Source: Streptomyces sp. NBC_00670 (GTDB taxonomy: Bacteria > Actinomycetota > Actinomycetes > Streptomycetales > Streptomycetaceae). From it: a stretch of DNA of 64,000 nucleotides. This document shows, in pieces, positions 44,712 to 53,354 of this stretch. Where the stretch lies: assembly GCF_036226765.1 (NCBI RefSeq), contig NZ_CP109017.1:7379001-7443000 (forward strand), read 5' to 3'. The first letter of the stretch is position 1; the number at the start of each line of letters is the position of its first letter. Made by a program: the position numbers and the translations under genes. The notes beneath the pieces were generated by a model. The model made no database searches, was not told where the DNA came from, and was given only the letters and a program-made list of their open reading frames with translations.

Positions 44712-45338
44712 TCAGCCGCGCAGTCGCGGCGCCGGTGGCATCGGAGGCGACGGAACCTCCCCCTCCGGAACCGCGCGGAACGCCTCGATGACGTACGCGG
44801 CGAAGCGGCGCGAGGCCGCGAGGCGGACGGCGGGCGGGGCAACCTGGATGCCGCGGTGGGCCATCAGCATCAGGATCAGGTCGTCGACGACGAACCCGGG
44901 ACGCAGCCGGCCGGCCCGCTGGGCCCGGCGGGTCAGCTCGGCGACCGCGTGTGCCATCTGCTCCCGGTCGGCGGCGAAGTCCATGGCCTCGGGGAACGCC
45001 GCCATGAACGCGTCGGCGAACCCCCGGCTTTCGGCGTGGAGTTCGCAGACGCCCTGCACCGCGCCCCGGAAGCCCCGCCACGGGTCCGGGTCGTCCAGGG
45101 CGTCGCGGACCAGGGAATGGCACGTACGCCGCTGCTCGGCGTAGGTCGCCAGCACCAGATCGCGCTTGGTCGGGAAGTGCCGGTACAGCGTGGCGGGGCC
45201 GACCCCCGCGAGCCGGGCGATCTCGCGCATCGGCGCGCCCAGACCCTCCTCGCCGAACACCTCCCGGGCGGCGTCCAGGATGCGGGCCCGGTTGTCGCGG
45301 GCGTCGGAGCGGACGGGGTGAGTCAACTGGTCGGTCAT
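44712..45338 (-). CDS. TetR-family transcriptional regulator
   Basis: The 208-residue protein has the HTH 'GAPMREIARLAGVGPATLYR' and 'HFPTKRDLVLATYAEQRR', then a helical ligand domain. It is divergent from the quinone-oxidoreductase-like gene at 45437, with CGGACG-GGGG-CGTCCG between them. It therefore probably represses that gene in a local detoxification pair. Confidence 0.92.
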   Translation of the reverse strand: MTDQLTHPVRSDARDNRARILDAAREVFGEEGLGAPMREIARLAGVGPATLYRHFPTKRDLVLATYAEQRRTCHSLVRDALDDPDPWRGFRGAVQGVCELHAESRGFADAFMAAFPEAMDFAADREQMAHAVAELTRRAQRAGRLRPGFVVDDLILMLMAHRGIQVAPPAVRLAASRRFAAYVIEAFRAVPEGEVPSPPMPPAPRLRG

Positions 45339-45358
45339 CGTTTCTCACTTTAGCCAAC

Positions 45359-45374
45359 CGGACGGGGGCGTCCG
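45359..45374. promoter_or_regulatory. Operator candidate CGGACG-GGGG-CGTCCG
   Basis: This perfect 6-bp inverted repeat with a 4-bp centre is 21 bp upstream of the TetR start (45338) and 63 bp upstream of the oxidoreductase ATG. Confidence 0.55.
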
Positions 45375-45436
45375 TTACGTTCCGAGGACGGCGGGCCCGC
45401 GCGGGTCCGCCGTCCCGTCGAACGAGGAGTGGTGAC

Positions 45437-46399
45437 ATGAAGGCCGTGGTGATAGGGACGTTCGGGAAGCCCGAGGGGCTGGAGGTCGTCGACCTGCCGG
45501 TGCCCGCCCCCGGCCCGGGACAGGTGCGGATCACGACCGAGGCGATCGGGGTGGGCGGCGTCGACGCCGTGATCCGCCGGGGCACGCTCGGCACCTACGG
45601 CTTCAAGGAGGGCCACCTCCTCGGCAGCGAGGCCGCGGGCACCGTCGACGCGGTGGGGGAGGGCGTGGACGCCTCCTGGATCGGGCGCCGCGTATGGGCG
45701 TTCACCGGGCTGACCGGCGCGTACGCCGAGCAGGCCGTCGCCGCCCTCGACGACGTCCTCCCGCTGCCCGAGGGCCTCACCGCCCACGACGCGGTGACGC
45801 TCGGCAGCTCCGGCGTGGTCGCCCACTTCGCCCTGGACCGCGCCCGCTTCGCCCCCGGCGAGAGCGTGCTGGTGCGCGGTGCGGCGGGCAGCATCGGGCT
45901 CACGACGGTCCAGCTCGCGGCCAGGGGCGGCGCCGGCGCGGTGGTCGTCACCACCTCGTCGGCGGAGCGCGGCGAGCGCCTGCGGGAGCTGGGCGCCACA
46001 CACGTCCTCGACCGTTCCGGCGAGGGCGACGCGGACGCGCCGAGCGGCTACGACGTGGTGATCGACGTCGTGGGCGGCCCCCAACTGCCCCATTTCCTGG
46101 ACAGGCTGAACCCCAACGGACGGTTCGTGGTCGTCGGCGTGGTCGGCGGACAGCTCCCGGCGGACTTCGGCACCCCGCTGATCAAGAACTTCCGCAGCTC
46201 CGTCACGTTCGCCACCCTCAGCCTCGACACCGTGCCCGGCCCCGACCGGCAGACGGTACGGGCGGCGCAGTTCGCCGACGCCGCACGCGGCGAGCTGCGC
46301 ACGGTCGTGCACGACGTGCTGCCGCTGGACGAGGCGGCGGCGGCCCACCGCGCGATGGACGAGGGCGCGGTGTTCGGCAGGAGCGTGCTGGTGCCCTGA
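45437..46399 (+). CDS. NADPH:quinone oxidoreductase-like zinc-free MDR protein
   Basis: The 320-residue quinone-reductase-type MDR lacks structural-zinc cysteines. Typical segments are 'GHLLGSEAAGTVDAVGEGVD', 'LVRGAAGSIGLTTVQLAARG' (NADPH loop) and 'HVLDRSGEGDADAPSGYDVV' (in part). ATG 45437 follows CGAGGAGTGG. It is divergent from the TetR gene and probably induced by an electrophile or quinone. Confidence 0.9.
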   Translation: MKAVVIGTFGKPEGLEVVDLPVPAPGPGQVRITTEAIGVGGVDAVIRRGTLGTYGFKEGHLLGSEAAGTVDAVGEGVDASWIGRRVWAFTGLTGAYAEQAVAALDDVLPLPEGLTAHDAVTLGSSGVVAHFALDRARFAPGESVLVRGAAGSIGLTTVQLAARGGAGAVVVTTSSAERGERLRELGATHVLDRSGEGDADAPSGYDVVIDVVGGPQLPHFLDRLNPNGRFVVVGVVGGQLPADFGTPLIKNFRSSVTFATLSLDTVPGPDRQTVRAAQFADAARGELRTVVHDVLPLDEAAAAHRAMDEGAVFGRSVLVP

Positions 46400-46433
46400 G
46401 CGCTGCCCGGGCAACCGTGCGCGCCGCCCGGCG

Positions 46434-46934
46434 TCAGCGGCCGGTCGAGCCGTCGACGAGCTCGCGGAGGATGTCGGCGTGACCGGCGTGCCGGCCGGTC
46501 TCCTCGATCAGATGGGTGAGCGCCCAGCGGACGGCCGGCGGGCGCCTGCCCGGCTGCGGGTGGGGGAGCGGCGCACCGGGATCGGTACAGCCGTCGAGCA
46601 CCTCGTTCGCCTCGGCGACCGCCCGCCGGTAACGGGCGACGACCTCGTCGGCGCCGGCCCCGGCCGGGGCGCGGAACGTGGCCTGCCAGTCGGTGACCCG
46701 GGCGCCGAGGAACGTGGCCCGCTCCACGTGCGTCAGATGGTGGAGCAGGCCGAGCAGATTGGTGCCCGACGGCACCGCCGCCGTACGGGCCCCCGGCTCG
46801 GGAGCGCCCTCGACCTTCGCGGCGACCGAGGCGCGCAGATAGTCCAGGAAGCCGCGCAGCACCTCCAGTTCGCTGTTCCCCGTGCGCGGCGGCGGGGTGT
46901 CGGAGCGGCGGGTGCGGCGGGACGGAGCGGTCAT
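46434..46934 (-). CDS. DinB/DUF664-family protein
   Basis: The 166-residue four-helix-bundle protein has potential metal-ligand His residues in 'LLHHLTHVERATFLG' (~60-75) and 'EETGRHAGHADILREL' (~145-160), as in DinB-like mini-circle proteins of Streptomyces. Some relatives are thiol (mycothiol) transferases; the actual reaction here is unknown. It is convergent with the oxidoreductase gene and divergent to the maleylacetate reductase gene. Confidence 0.88.
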   Translation of the reverse strand: MTAPSRRTRRSDTPPPRTGNSELEVLRGFLDYLRASVAAKVEGAPEPGARTAAVPSGTNLLGLLHHLTHVERATFLGARVTDWQATFRAPAGAGADEVVARYRRAVAEANEVLDGCTDPGAPLPHPQPGRRPPAVRWALTHLIEETGRHAGHADILRELVDGSTGR

Positions 46935-47111
46935 GGTGCCTGCCTGCTTTCCAAAAGCGACGGGGGTGCGGCCCTGGCGGAACGCGGTCAGTGTCACCGG
47001 TCCGCCACGCCCCCGCACGCCCTCTTGCGGTTTCGGCAAGCCGGTCGCACAGGGGACGCGTCCGGCACCGCCGATGGACCTGACGCCGCGCACGTGGTGG
47101 ACTCTGCGCAC

Positions 47112-48191
47112 ATGAGGTTCCTCCACACGACGCTGCCGCAGCGCGTCGTCTTCGCGCCCCGGGCCTCGCCGCGGGCGGTCGCCCGCGAGACCGCCCGCCT
47201 CGGCGCCCGCCGCGTCATGCTGATCGCCTCCCGCCGCGCGGCCGCGCTCGCCGACCCGATCGCGGCCGGGCTGCCGGTCGTGCTGCGGCACGAGGAGGTC
47301 GTCATGCACGTTCCGGCCGAGGTGGCCGAACGGGCCCGCGCGGCCGCCGCGCACGCCGGGGCCGACGCCGTCGTCACCGTGGGCGGCGGCTCCACCACCG
47401 GGCTCGGCAAGGCCGTCGCACTGACCACCGGCCTCCCCGTCGTCGCCGTGCCCACCACCTACGCCGGGTCCGAGGCGACCAATGTCTGGGGGCTGACGGA
47501 GGGCGGCACGAAGACCACCGGCACCGACGACGCGGTCCTGCCGCGCGCGGTCGTGTACGACGCCGCGCTGCTCACCACGCTGCCCGCCGCCCTGAGCGTC
47601 GCCTCGGGGCTCAACGCGCTGGCCCACTGCGTCGACTCGATGTGGGGCCCGCGCGCGGACCCCATCGACCGGGCGCTGGCGGGGGAGGGCATCCGGGCCC
47701 TGGCCGCCGGACTGCCCGCGGTCGCCGGGAACGGCGGGCCCGCCGAGGGCAGCCGGGGCGCCGACGGCCTGGCCGGCATCGAACAGACGCTGTACGGCGC
47801 CCACCTCGCCGCGGTCGCGTTCGCGTCGGCCGGCTCGGGGCTGCACCACAGGATCTGCCACGTCCTCGGCGGCATGTTCCACCTCCCGCACGCCCAGACC
47901 CACGCCGTCGTCCTGCCGCACGTCCTCGCCCTCAATGCCCCCCACGCGCCCGAGGCGGAACGGCGCCTCGCGGCCGCCTTCGGCGCCGCCACCGCCGTCC
48001 AGGGGCTCGCGGCGCTGCGCACGGCGGTCGACGCCCCGCGCGCGCTGCGGGACCACGGAATGCCCGCGGACGGCATCGCACGGGCGGTCCCGGCGATCCT
48101 GGCCGCCGTACCGGCCGGCAACCCGGCGCCCGTGACCGAGGAGAACCTCACCGCCCTGCTGTGCGCCGCCTGGAGAGGAGAGCGTCGATGA
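47112..48191 (+). CDS. Maleylacetate reductase
   Basis: The 359-residue iron-containing-alcohol-dehydrogenase-fold enzyme reduces maleylacetate to 3-oxoadipate with NAD(P)H. Typical features are 'VVTVGGGSTTGLGKAVAL', 'VPTTYAGSEATNVWGLTEGG' and 'SGLHHRICHVLGGMFHLPHA'. The stop overlaps the following dioxygenase ATG (ATGA). Together they perform the last two steps of hydroxyquinol degradation into the oxoadipate pathway. Confidence 0.92.
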   Translation: MRFLHTTLPQRVVFAPRASPRAVARETARLGARRVMLIASRRAAALADPIAAGLPVVLRHEEVVMHVPAEVAERARAAAAHAGADAVVTVGGGSTTGLGKAVALTTGLPVVAVPTTYAGSEATNVWGLTEGGTKTTGTDDAVLPRAVVYDAALLTTLPAALSVASGLNALAHCVDSMWGPRADPIDRALAGEGIRALAAGLPAVAGNGGPAEGSRGADGLAGIEQTLYGAHLAAVAFASAGSGLHHRICHVLGGMFHLPHAQTHAVVLPHVLALNAPHAPEAERRLAAAFGAATAVQGLAALRTAVDAPRALRDHGMPADGIARAVPAILAAVPAGNPAPVTEENLTALLCAAWRGERR

Positions 48192-49129
48192 GTACCCAGG
48201 TGAACCCGGACCCGGCGGCCCGGACCGACGTCCACCGGGCCGTCGCCCGCGAGCCGGACCCGGAGCAGGAGGCCGTCGAGGCCGGGCTCGTGGACGCCGT
48301 CGTCGCCTCCTTCGACGCCTGCCGGGACCCCCGGCTCAAGGAGCTGATGGTCTCCCTGGCCCGGCATCTGCACGCCTTCCTGCGCGAGACGCGGCCCACC
48401 GAGGACGAGTGGGGCGCCGCCATCCGGTTCCTCACCCGGGCCGGCCGTCTCACCGACGACGTGCGCCAGGAGTTCATCCTGCTCTCGGACGTCCTCGGCG
48501 CCTCCACGCAGACCGTCAACGTCAACCACACCGCGCACGCGGGAGCCACCGAGGCGACCGTTCTCGGGCCCTTCTTCGTCGAGGACGCCCCGCACGTCGC
48601 ACTCGGCGGCGACCTCTCCTCCGGCGCGCCCGGCGAACCCTGCTGGGTCGAGGGCACGGTGACCGGCACCGACGGCACGCCGCTCGCGGGGGCGCGGATC
48701 GACGTGTGGGAGGCCGACGAGGACGGCCGCTACGACGTCCAGTACGACGCGGCCCGGCGCGCGGCGCGCGGCCACCTGTTCACCGACGGGGACGGCGGCT
48801 ACCGGTTCTGGGCGCTCACCCCGACGCCGTACCCGATTCCCGACGACGGCCCCGTCGGGCAGCTCCTGCGCGCGGTCGGCCGCTCCCCGCTGCGCGCCGC
48901 GCATCTGCACTTCCGGGTCGCCCACGAGGGCGCGCGCACGCTGGTGACGCACCTCTTCCCCGAGGGCGATCCGATCGGCCGCGACGACTCCGTCTTCGGG
49001 GTCAAGGAGTCACTGGTCAAGCACTTCGCGCGGCAGCCGGCCGGCACTTCCACGCCCGACGGGCGGGTGGTCGAGGGCACCTGGAGCAGGGTGCGCTTCG
49101 ACCTCGTGCTCGCCCCCGCGGGGGCCTGA
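48188..49129 (+). CDS. Hydroxyquinol 1,2-dioxygenase-type intradiol dioxygenase
   Basis: The 313-residue intradiol enzyme has a helical linker domain (~25-110) and a beta-sandwich with Fe(III) ligands Tyr182 ('GRYDVQY'), Tyr215 ('TPYPIP'), His239 and His241 ('HLHF'). The linked maleylacetate reductase favours hydroxyquinol over catechol as substrate. ATG overlaps the reductase stop. No hydroxylase gene forming hydroxyquinol is next to it. Confidence 0.92.
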   Translation: MSTQVNPDPAARTDVHRAVAREPDPEQEAVEAGLVDAVVASFDACRDPRLKELMVSLARHLHAFLRETRPTEDEWGAAIRFLTRAGRLTDDVRQEFILLSDVLGASTQTVNVNHTAHAGATEATVLGPFFVEDAPHVALGGDLSSGAPGEPCWVEGTVTGTDGTPLAGARIDVWEADEDGRYDVQYDAARRAARGHLFTDGDGGYRFWALTPTPYPIPDDGPVGQLLRAVGRSPLRAAHLHFRVAHEGARTLVTHLFPEGDPIGRDDSVFGVKESLVKHFARQPAGTSTPDGRVVEGTWSRVRFDLVLAPAGA

Positions 49130-49190
49130 ACGAGGACCCCTCGCGAGGGCGGCGACGGCCCGCCGGCCGCGCGCGGCGGACCCGCCGGCG

Positions 49191-50177
49191 TCAGGACTCG
49201 GCCAGCCGGAAGCCCATGGCGTACATGTCCCGGTGGTACCAGCCGTGCCGGCGGCGGCAGCGGGCCAGGTCCGCGAAGCGGGTGAAGCCGCCGCCGCGGG
49301 CGACCCGGTAGGGCACCCGGCCGCCCAGGTCGTCCTCGACCGTCTCGCCACCGGGATAGGGGCGGTAGTCGTCGGCCACGTACTCCTCCACGTTGCCGCC
49401 CATGTCGGCGGCGCCGAAGGGGGAGCGGCCGGCCGGGTACATGCCGACGGGGGTGGTGGACAGGGGGCCGTGCTCGACCGTGTTGGCGCGTTCGGGGTCC
49501 ATCTCCTCGCCCCAGGGGTAGGCCCGTCCGTCCCCGCCGCTCGCCGCGTACTCCCACTCGGCCTCCGTCGGCAGCCGGAAGGACCGCCCGGTGCGCGCCG
49601 CCAGCCAGGCCGCGTAGCGCTCCGCGTCCCGCGGGGCGACGGTCCACACCGGGTGGTTGGCGAGTTCCGCCGGGTAGCCGCCGAACCGCCAGGACGAGGG
49701 CGGGGGAGCGGCGTCCGGCTCCGCCACCAGGAAGGCGTGGTACTCCAGGTTGGTGACGGGGTAGCGGCCGATCCGGAACGCCGGGACGTCCACCTCGTAA
49801 CTCGGGGCCTCCTTGGCGATCCAGTCCCGCACCACCCCCACGTGGCGCCACCGCGCGGTCACCGCGTCCACCCGCTCCGCGGGCAGCCCGAGCCGTACGC
49901 GCGCCGCGGGCACGTCGCACATCGCGGGGTCGTCGGGGACGATCCGGGGGTCGCCGAGCAGGGCCAGCAGCCGTCCGGCGGCGAGCCGGGTGAGGAACTC
50001 CGCGGCCGGGTCCTCGACGGTGCGGGCGAGGTCGCGCGCGCCGCGGAAGGCCAGCAGCCGCGCCCGGCCGCTCACCTCGGCCTCGTCGACCCGGGGGACG
50101 AACGAGGCGGGAAGGCCCATCGTGGCCCGGTCGTCGACGGCGTGCGGATCGACCGGCGGCGGGGTGAGGGTGCTCAT
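49191..50177 (-). CDS. SUMF1/EgtB-fold protein (ToxD-like?)
   Basis: The 328-residue protein has an N-terminal helical region and a C-terminal formylglycine-generating-enzyme fold (~130-328): 'FRIGRYPVTNLEYHAFLVAE', 'RLPTEAEWEYAASGGDGRAY' and 'ADMGGNVEEYVADDYRPYPG'. The Cys pair of true FGEs is absent: after 'RVARGGGF' come 'TRFADLARC', with Arg and Ala at the aligned Cys positions. It is thus probably not a sulfatase activator. ATG overlaps the WD40 stop (ATGA). It forms a three-gene unit with WD40 and GTP-cyclohydrolase-II proteins, resembling part of the toxoflavin gene set. Confidence 0.85.
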   Translation of the reverse strand: MSTLTPPPVDPHAVDDRATMGLPASFVPRVDEAEVSGRARLLAFRGARDLARTVEDPAAEFLTRLAAGRLLALLGDPRIVPDDPAMCDVPAARVRLGLPAERVDAVTARWRHVGVVRDWIAKEAPSYEVDVPAFRIGRYPVTNLEYHAFLVAEPDAAPPPSSWRFGGYPAELANHPVWTVAPRDAERYAAWLAARTGRSFRLPTEAEWEYAASGGDGRAYPWGEEMDPERANTVEHGPLSTTPVGMYPAGRSPFGAADMGGNVEEYVADDYRPYPGGETVEDDLGGRVPYRVARGGGFTRFADLARCRRRHGWYHRDMYAMGFRLAES

Positions 50178-51877
50178 GCGGCGATCCTCCCGCCGACCGG
50201 GACCTCGTGCACGGAACCGTCGTAGGAGGAGGCGAGGAAGCGTCCCTTCGCGGCGTCGTAGCACAGGCAGGAGATGCCGGCCGCGGTCGGCCTGCCGAGG
50301 TGGGACCAGGTGTCGGTGCGCAGGTCGCGGACGGCGACGGTGCCCGCGTACGAGCCGCTGGCGACGAACCGGCCGTCGTCCGAGGCGGCCACGCACTTGA
50401 TGGAGTGGTCGTGCGGGGTGGGTATCGCGTGGCCGGCGCGCCCGCGCCAGACGCGCAGCGTGCGGTCCCTGCCCACGCTGGCGAAGGCGCCCTCGTCCAG
50501 CGCCGCGCACCCGTTGGCGATCTGGTCGTGCGCCTTCTCGACCCGCCCGGTCTCCCGGAGGCCGGTCAGGGAGAACCAGCACACCGAGGTGTCGGCGCAG
50601 ACGGCGAACAGGGTGTCGCCGGAGATCGCCACGTCCTTGACCGGGTTGGTGTGCAGCGGCAGCGTCGCCACGTGCCGGACCCGCTCCCCGACGGCGAAGA
50701 CCAGTCCCTCGCCGGTGTAGGTGCCCACCACGACGTGCGGCACCCCGTCCCGCTCGAACGCCGCGGCGCAGTTGAGCGGCGAACGGTGCTGGTGCAGGGT
50801 CTCGCCGTCGGCGGCGTCGAAGAGCCGGCCGAGCTGCCCGCCGGTCAGCATGCGGTCGCCCACCGCGATCAGGAAGTTGCACAGGCTGCCCGTGGTGGCG
50901 ACCTCCCGGCCGTCCCGCCACACGACGCCCGCGTCCCCGACGGTCCACACCCCGTCCGCGGCGGCCGTGATCGCGTTCAGGCAGCGCGTCCGCCCGACCC
51001 CGGTCAGATCCCACGTCCCGCTGTCCAGGTCGTAGGTGGCGTAGGAGGTGCCGAACGTCCCGAAGACGATGGTGCGGTCGTCCAGGAACGCGCAGGAGCG
51101 GGGCCAGACCTCCGCCGGGAACTCCGTGGTGTGGGTCAGGACCGGTGCGCCGTCGGCGCCCGAGCAGTCCCACACCCGCAGCGTGCGATCGTAACTGAGG
51201 CTCACCAGGGACTGGGTGGCCGCGTGGTGGACGAGTCGCTTGATGCCGGCCTCGTGGGCGAGGTGCTGGGTGGTGCGCGTCCCGTTGATGGTGACGATCT
51301 CGCCGTTGTCGTTGCCCGCGTAGATGACCCCGGTGGGGCTGAGGGCGATGGTGTCGGTCTCCGCGTCCCCCAGGTCGACGTCGCCCGTCATGGCGTGGGT
51401 CTCCAGGGACCACCGCTTGACCGTGCCGTCGTCGCTTGAGGTCACCAGCTCCGTGCCGTCGGCCAGCCAGGCCACGGAGAGGATGTCGGCCGTGTGCCCC
51501 TTCAGCCGGGCGACGACCGTCCCGGTGTCGAGGTCGTGGACGCGGATGAGGTGGTCCCGGGCGACGGTCGCCACGAGCGGCCTGCTCGGGTGGAAGGCCG
51601 CCATGTCGACGTCGTCCCGGTGCTCGCTCAGCACGGTCCGCAGCTTCAGGTCCGGCAGTGACCACACCCGGGCCGTGTAGTCGCTGGAGGCGGTGAGCAG
51701 CAGGGTGCCGTCCGCGTTGAACTCGACGTGGTTGGCCAGGTGGTCGTGGTGGGCGCGGGCCAGGGGGCGGCGCTCGCCGGCGTCCCACAGGATGACCTGG
51801 TTGTCGTAGCCGGCCGTCGCCACGAGTGCTCCGCCGAAGGCCGCGATGCCGCTGATGGGACCATGGTGACGTATCAT
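50174..51877 (-). CDS. WD40-repeat beta-propeller protein (ToxC-like?)
   Basis: The 567-residue protein consists of about twelve WD40-like blades, likely two propellers: 'HGPISGIAAFGGALVATAGY', 'TASSDYTARVWSLPDLKLRT', 'VATVARDHLIRVHDLDTGTV', 'KCVAASDDGRFVASGSYAGT' and others. No catalytic motif or signal peptide is seen. Its ATG overlaps the stop of the GTP-cyclohydrolase fusion (ATGA) and its stop overlaps the SUMF1-like start. WD40 proteins encoded beside a GTP cyclohydrolase II occur in toxoflavin clusters, where the WD-repeat product is required; its exact job is not known to me. Confidence 0.88.
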   Translation of the reverse strand: MIRHHGPISGIAAFGGALVATAGYDNQVILWDAGERRPLARAHHDHLANHVEFNADGTLLLTASSDYTARVWSLPDLKLRTVLSEHRDDVDMAAFHPSRPLVATVARDHLIRVHDLDTGTVVARLKGHTADILSVAWLADGTELVTSSDDGTVKRWSLETHAMTGDVDLGDAETDTIALSPTGVIYAGNDNGEIVTINGTRTTQHLAHEAGIKRLVHHAATQSLVSLSYDRTLRVWDCSGADGAPVLTHTTEFPAEVWPRSCAFLDDRTIVFGTFGTSYATYDLDSGTWDLTGVGRTRCLNAITAAADGVWTVGDAGVVWRDGREVATTGSLCNFLIAVGDRMLTGGQLGRLFDAADGETLHQHRSPLNCAAAFERDGVPHVVVGTYTGEGLVFAVGERVRHVATLPLHTNPVKDVAISGDTLFAVCADTSVCWFSLTGLRETGRVEKAHDQIANGCAALDEGAFASVGRDRTLRVWRGRAGHAIPTPHDHSIKCVAASDDGRFVASGSYAGTVAVRDLRTDTWSHLGRPTAAGISCLCYDAAKGRFLASSYDGSVHEVPVGGRIAA

Positions 51878-53172
51878 GCCGAGCCCTTCAGTTGGATGGT
51901 GTGCGAGGTGCGGACGACCTTGGCCCGGAGGTAGCCGGTGTTGTACGGGTTGGCGAAGACCCCGGTGGAGACCGTGTCACGGACCTTGATGCCGTACCTG
52001 AGCAACTGCTCACGCTTGTCGGGGTTGTTGGTCAGCAGGTCGATCTCGTTGTGCCCGAGGGCGCCCAGCATCTGGGCCGCGACCGCGTAGTCGCGCAGGT
52101 CCTCGTCCAGTCCCAGGGCGCGGTTGGCCTCGTAGGTGTCCAGGCCCTGCTGCTGGAGGCGGTAGGCGTCCAGCTTGTTGTACAGGCCGATGCCCCGGCC
52201 CTCCTGGCGCAGGTACAGCAGCACCCCTCCGGCGGCGTCGATCGCGCGCAGCGCCTCGGTGAGCTGGGGCCCGCAGTCGCAGCGCGCCGAGCCGAACACC
52301 TCACCCGTGAGGCACTCCGAGTGCACGCGCACGAGCGGCACCTCGGCCGGGGGGCCCAGCCGCACGGCGAGGTGCTCACCCACGTCGGCGAGGCCGGTGA
52401 AGGTCATCAGGTCGGCCTGCAGGACCGCGCCCAGCCCGTGGTGCAGCGGTACTTGGACGCTCTGCCGGATCCTGGCCGGGCTCGGCACGCTCCAGGCGTG
52501 CCCGGACGGCGCACTTCCCGAGGCGGCCCGGTCGGCGGGGGCGGCGGGGGCCGCACCGGAGGGGGCCGGCAGCGGTGCGACGGTCACGTGCTCCTGGCTG
52601 AGCCCCGCGGTGTCGGGGCGCCGGCGCGCGTGGGCGAGCACCGCGTGCGCGAACGCGGTCAGTTCGGCGCGCACGCCCTGGTGGGTGAAGCGGCCCCCGG
52701 CCTGGGGGAGGGCCGCGGCGAAGGGGATCGCCAGCCGCGGCCCGTCCATCACCACCGCGTCGGCGCGTTCCAGGACCGAGCGCAGCACGGGCTGGGCGTC
52801 CACGGCGCCGCGGGCGCCCGGGGAGACACTCAGCACGGCGGTCGGCTTGCCGGCCAGGGCCCCCGCGTGCCAGGGGCGCGACAGCCAGTCCAGCGTGTTC
52901 ATCAGCAGACCGGAGATCAGTCCGTTGTACGACGGGGTGCTGATCACCACCGCGTCGGCGGACGCCACCAGTTCACGGACCCGGCGCACGGCATCGCCGG
53001 TCCGGCCCTCCGCGTCGGCGTCCTCGTCGTAGAAGGGCAGACCGTCGGGGACGAGTACGTGGGTGTCGGCAGGCTCGGGATCCTCCGCGAGGATTCCTTC
53101 GAGCGTGGCGAGGGCCGCCGTGTTGAGTGAGCGGGGCCGCCGGCTGCCTGAGATGAGAACGATCCTGGTCAT
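51874..53172 (-). CDS. FMN-reductase / GTP cyclohydrolase II fusion
   Basis: The 432-residue chimera has an N-terminal NADPH-dependent FMN-reductase flavodoxin fold (~1-190; 'LISGSRRPRSLNTAA', 'STPSYNGLISGLLMNTLDWL'), an Ala/Pro linker (~195-232) and a C-terminal RibA domain (~235-432). RibA zinc ligands are Cys287, Cys298 and Cys300 ('CLTGEVFGSARCDC'), and 'LRQEGRGIGLYNKLDAY' is the GTP site. It opens the imidazole ring of GTP to a diaminopyrimidine. ATG 53172 after AGGAGACCAG. It is first in a coupled three-gene unit behind SARP-type repeats. Confidence 0.92.
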   Translation of the reverse strand: MTRIVLISGSRRPRSLNTAALATLEGILAEDPEPADTHVLVPDGLPFYDEDADAEGRTGDAVRRVRELVASADAVVISTPSYNGLISGLLMNTLDWLSRPWHAGALAGKPTAVLSVSPGARGAVDAQPVLRSVLERADAVVMDGPRLAIPFAAALPQAGGRFTHQGVRAELTAFAHAVLAHARRRPDTAGLSQEHVTVAPLPAPSGAAPAAPADRAASGSAPSGHAWSVPSPARIRQSVQVPLHHGLGAVLQADLMTFTGLADVGEHLAVRLGPPAEVPLVRVHSECLTGEVFGSARCDCGPQLTEALRAIDAAGGVLLYLRQEGRGIGLYNKLDAYRLQQQGLDTYEANRALGLDEDLRDYAVAAQMLGALGHNEIDLLTNNPDKREQLLRYGIKVRDTVSTGVFANPYNTGYLRAKVVRTSHTIQLKGSA

Positions 53173-53258
53173 CTGGTCTCCTCGACGCCGGGGACAACAC
53201 CGCCGCGCGGGCGGGGCCATGACGTGAAGCGCTGGCGGAGTTCAACGTTCCGGTGTCG

Positions 53259-53298
53259 GCCTCCCGATGCGGTCCCGAGCGGTTCCCGATCCCGTCCC
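53259..53298. promoter_or_regulatory. SARP-type heptamer repeats, 11-bp period, before the GCHII operon
   Basis: Heptamers GCCTCCC, CGGTCCC, GGTTCCC and CCGTCCC begin at 53259, 53270, 53281 and 53292, each separated by 4 bp. Direct heptamers spaced by one helical turn are the known layout of AfsR/SARP binding sites. The GTTCCCGATC core recurs at 59607-59635. Confidence 0.65.
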
Positions 53299-53334
53299 GC
53301 CGTGGTGCGGCACGGCACACCACGGCGGGACGGG
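53291..53334 (-). terminator. Strong terminator hairpin after the SARP gene
   Basis: A perfect 17-bp inverted repeat (53291-53307 and 53318-53334) with a 10-nt loop lies 20 bp past the SARP stop. It should end the SARP transcript, so the GTP-cyclohydrolase operon needs its own promoter. Its left arm overlaps the last SARP heptamer. Confidence 0.8.
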
Positions 53335-53354
53335 AGGGAGGGCCAGGACGGGGC

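Noticed and set aside
49191..50177. Sulfatase-activating formylglycine-generating enzyme
   Set aside because: The catalytic Cys pair is missing and no sulfatase gene is nearby.
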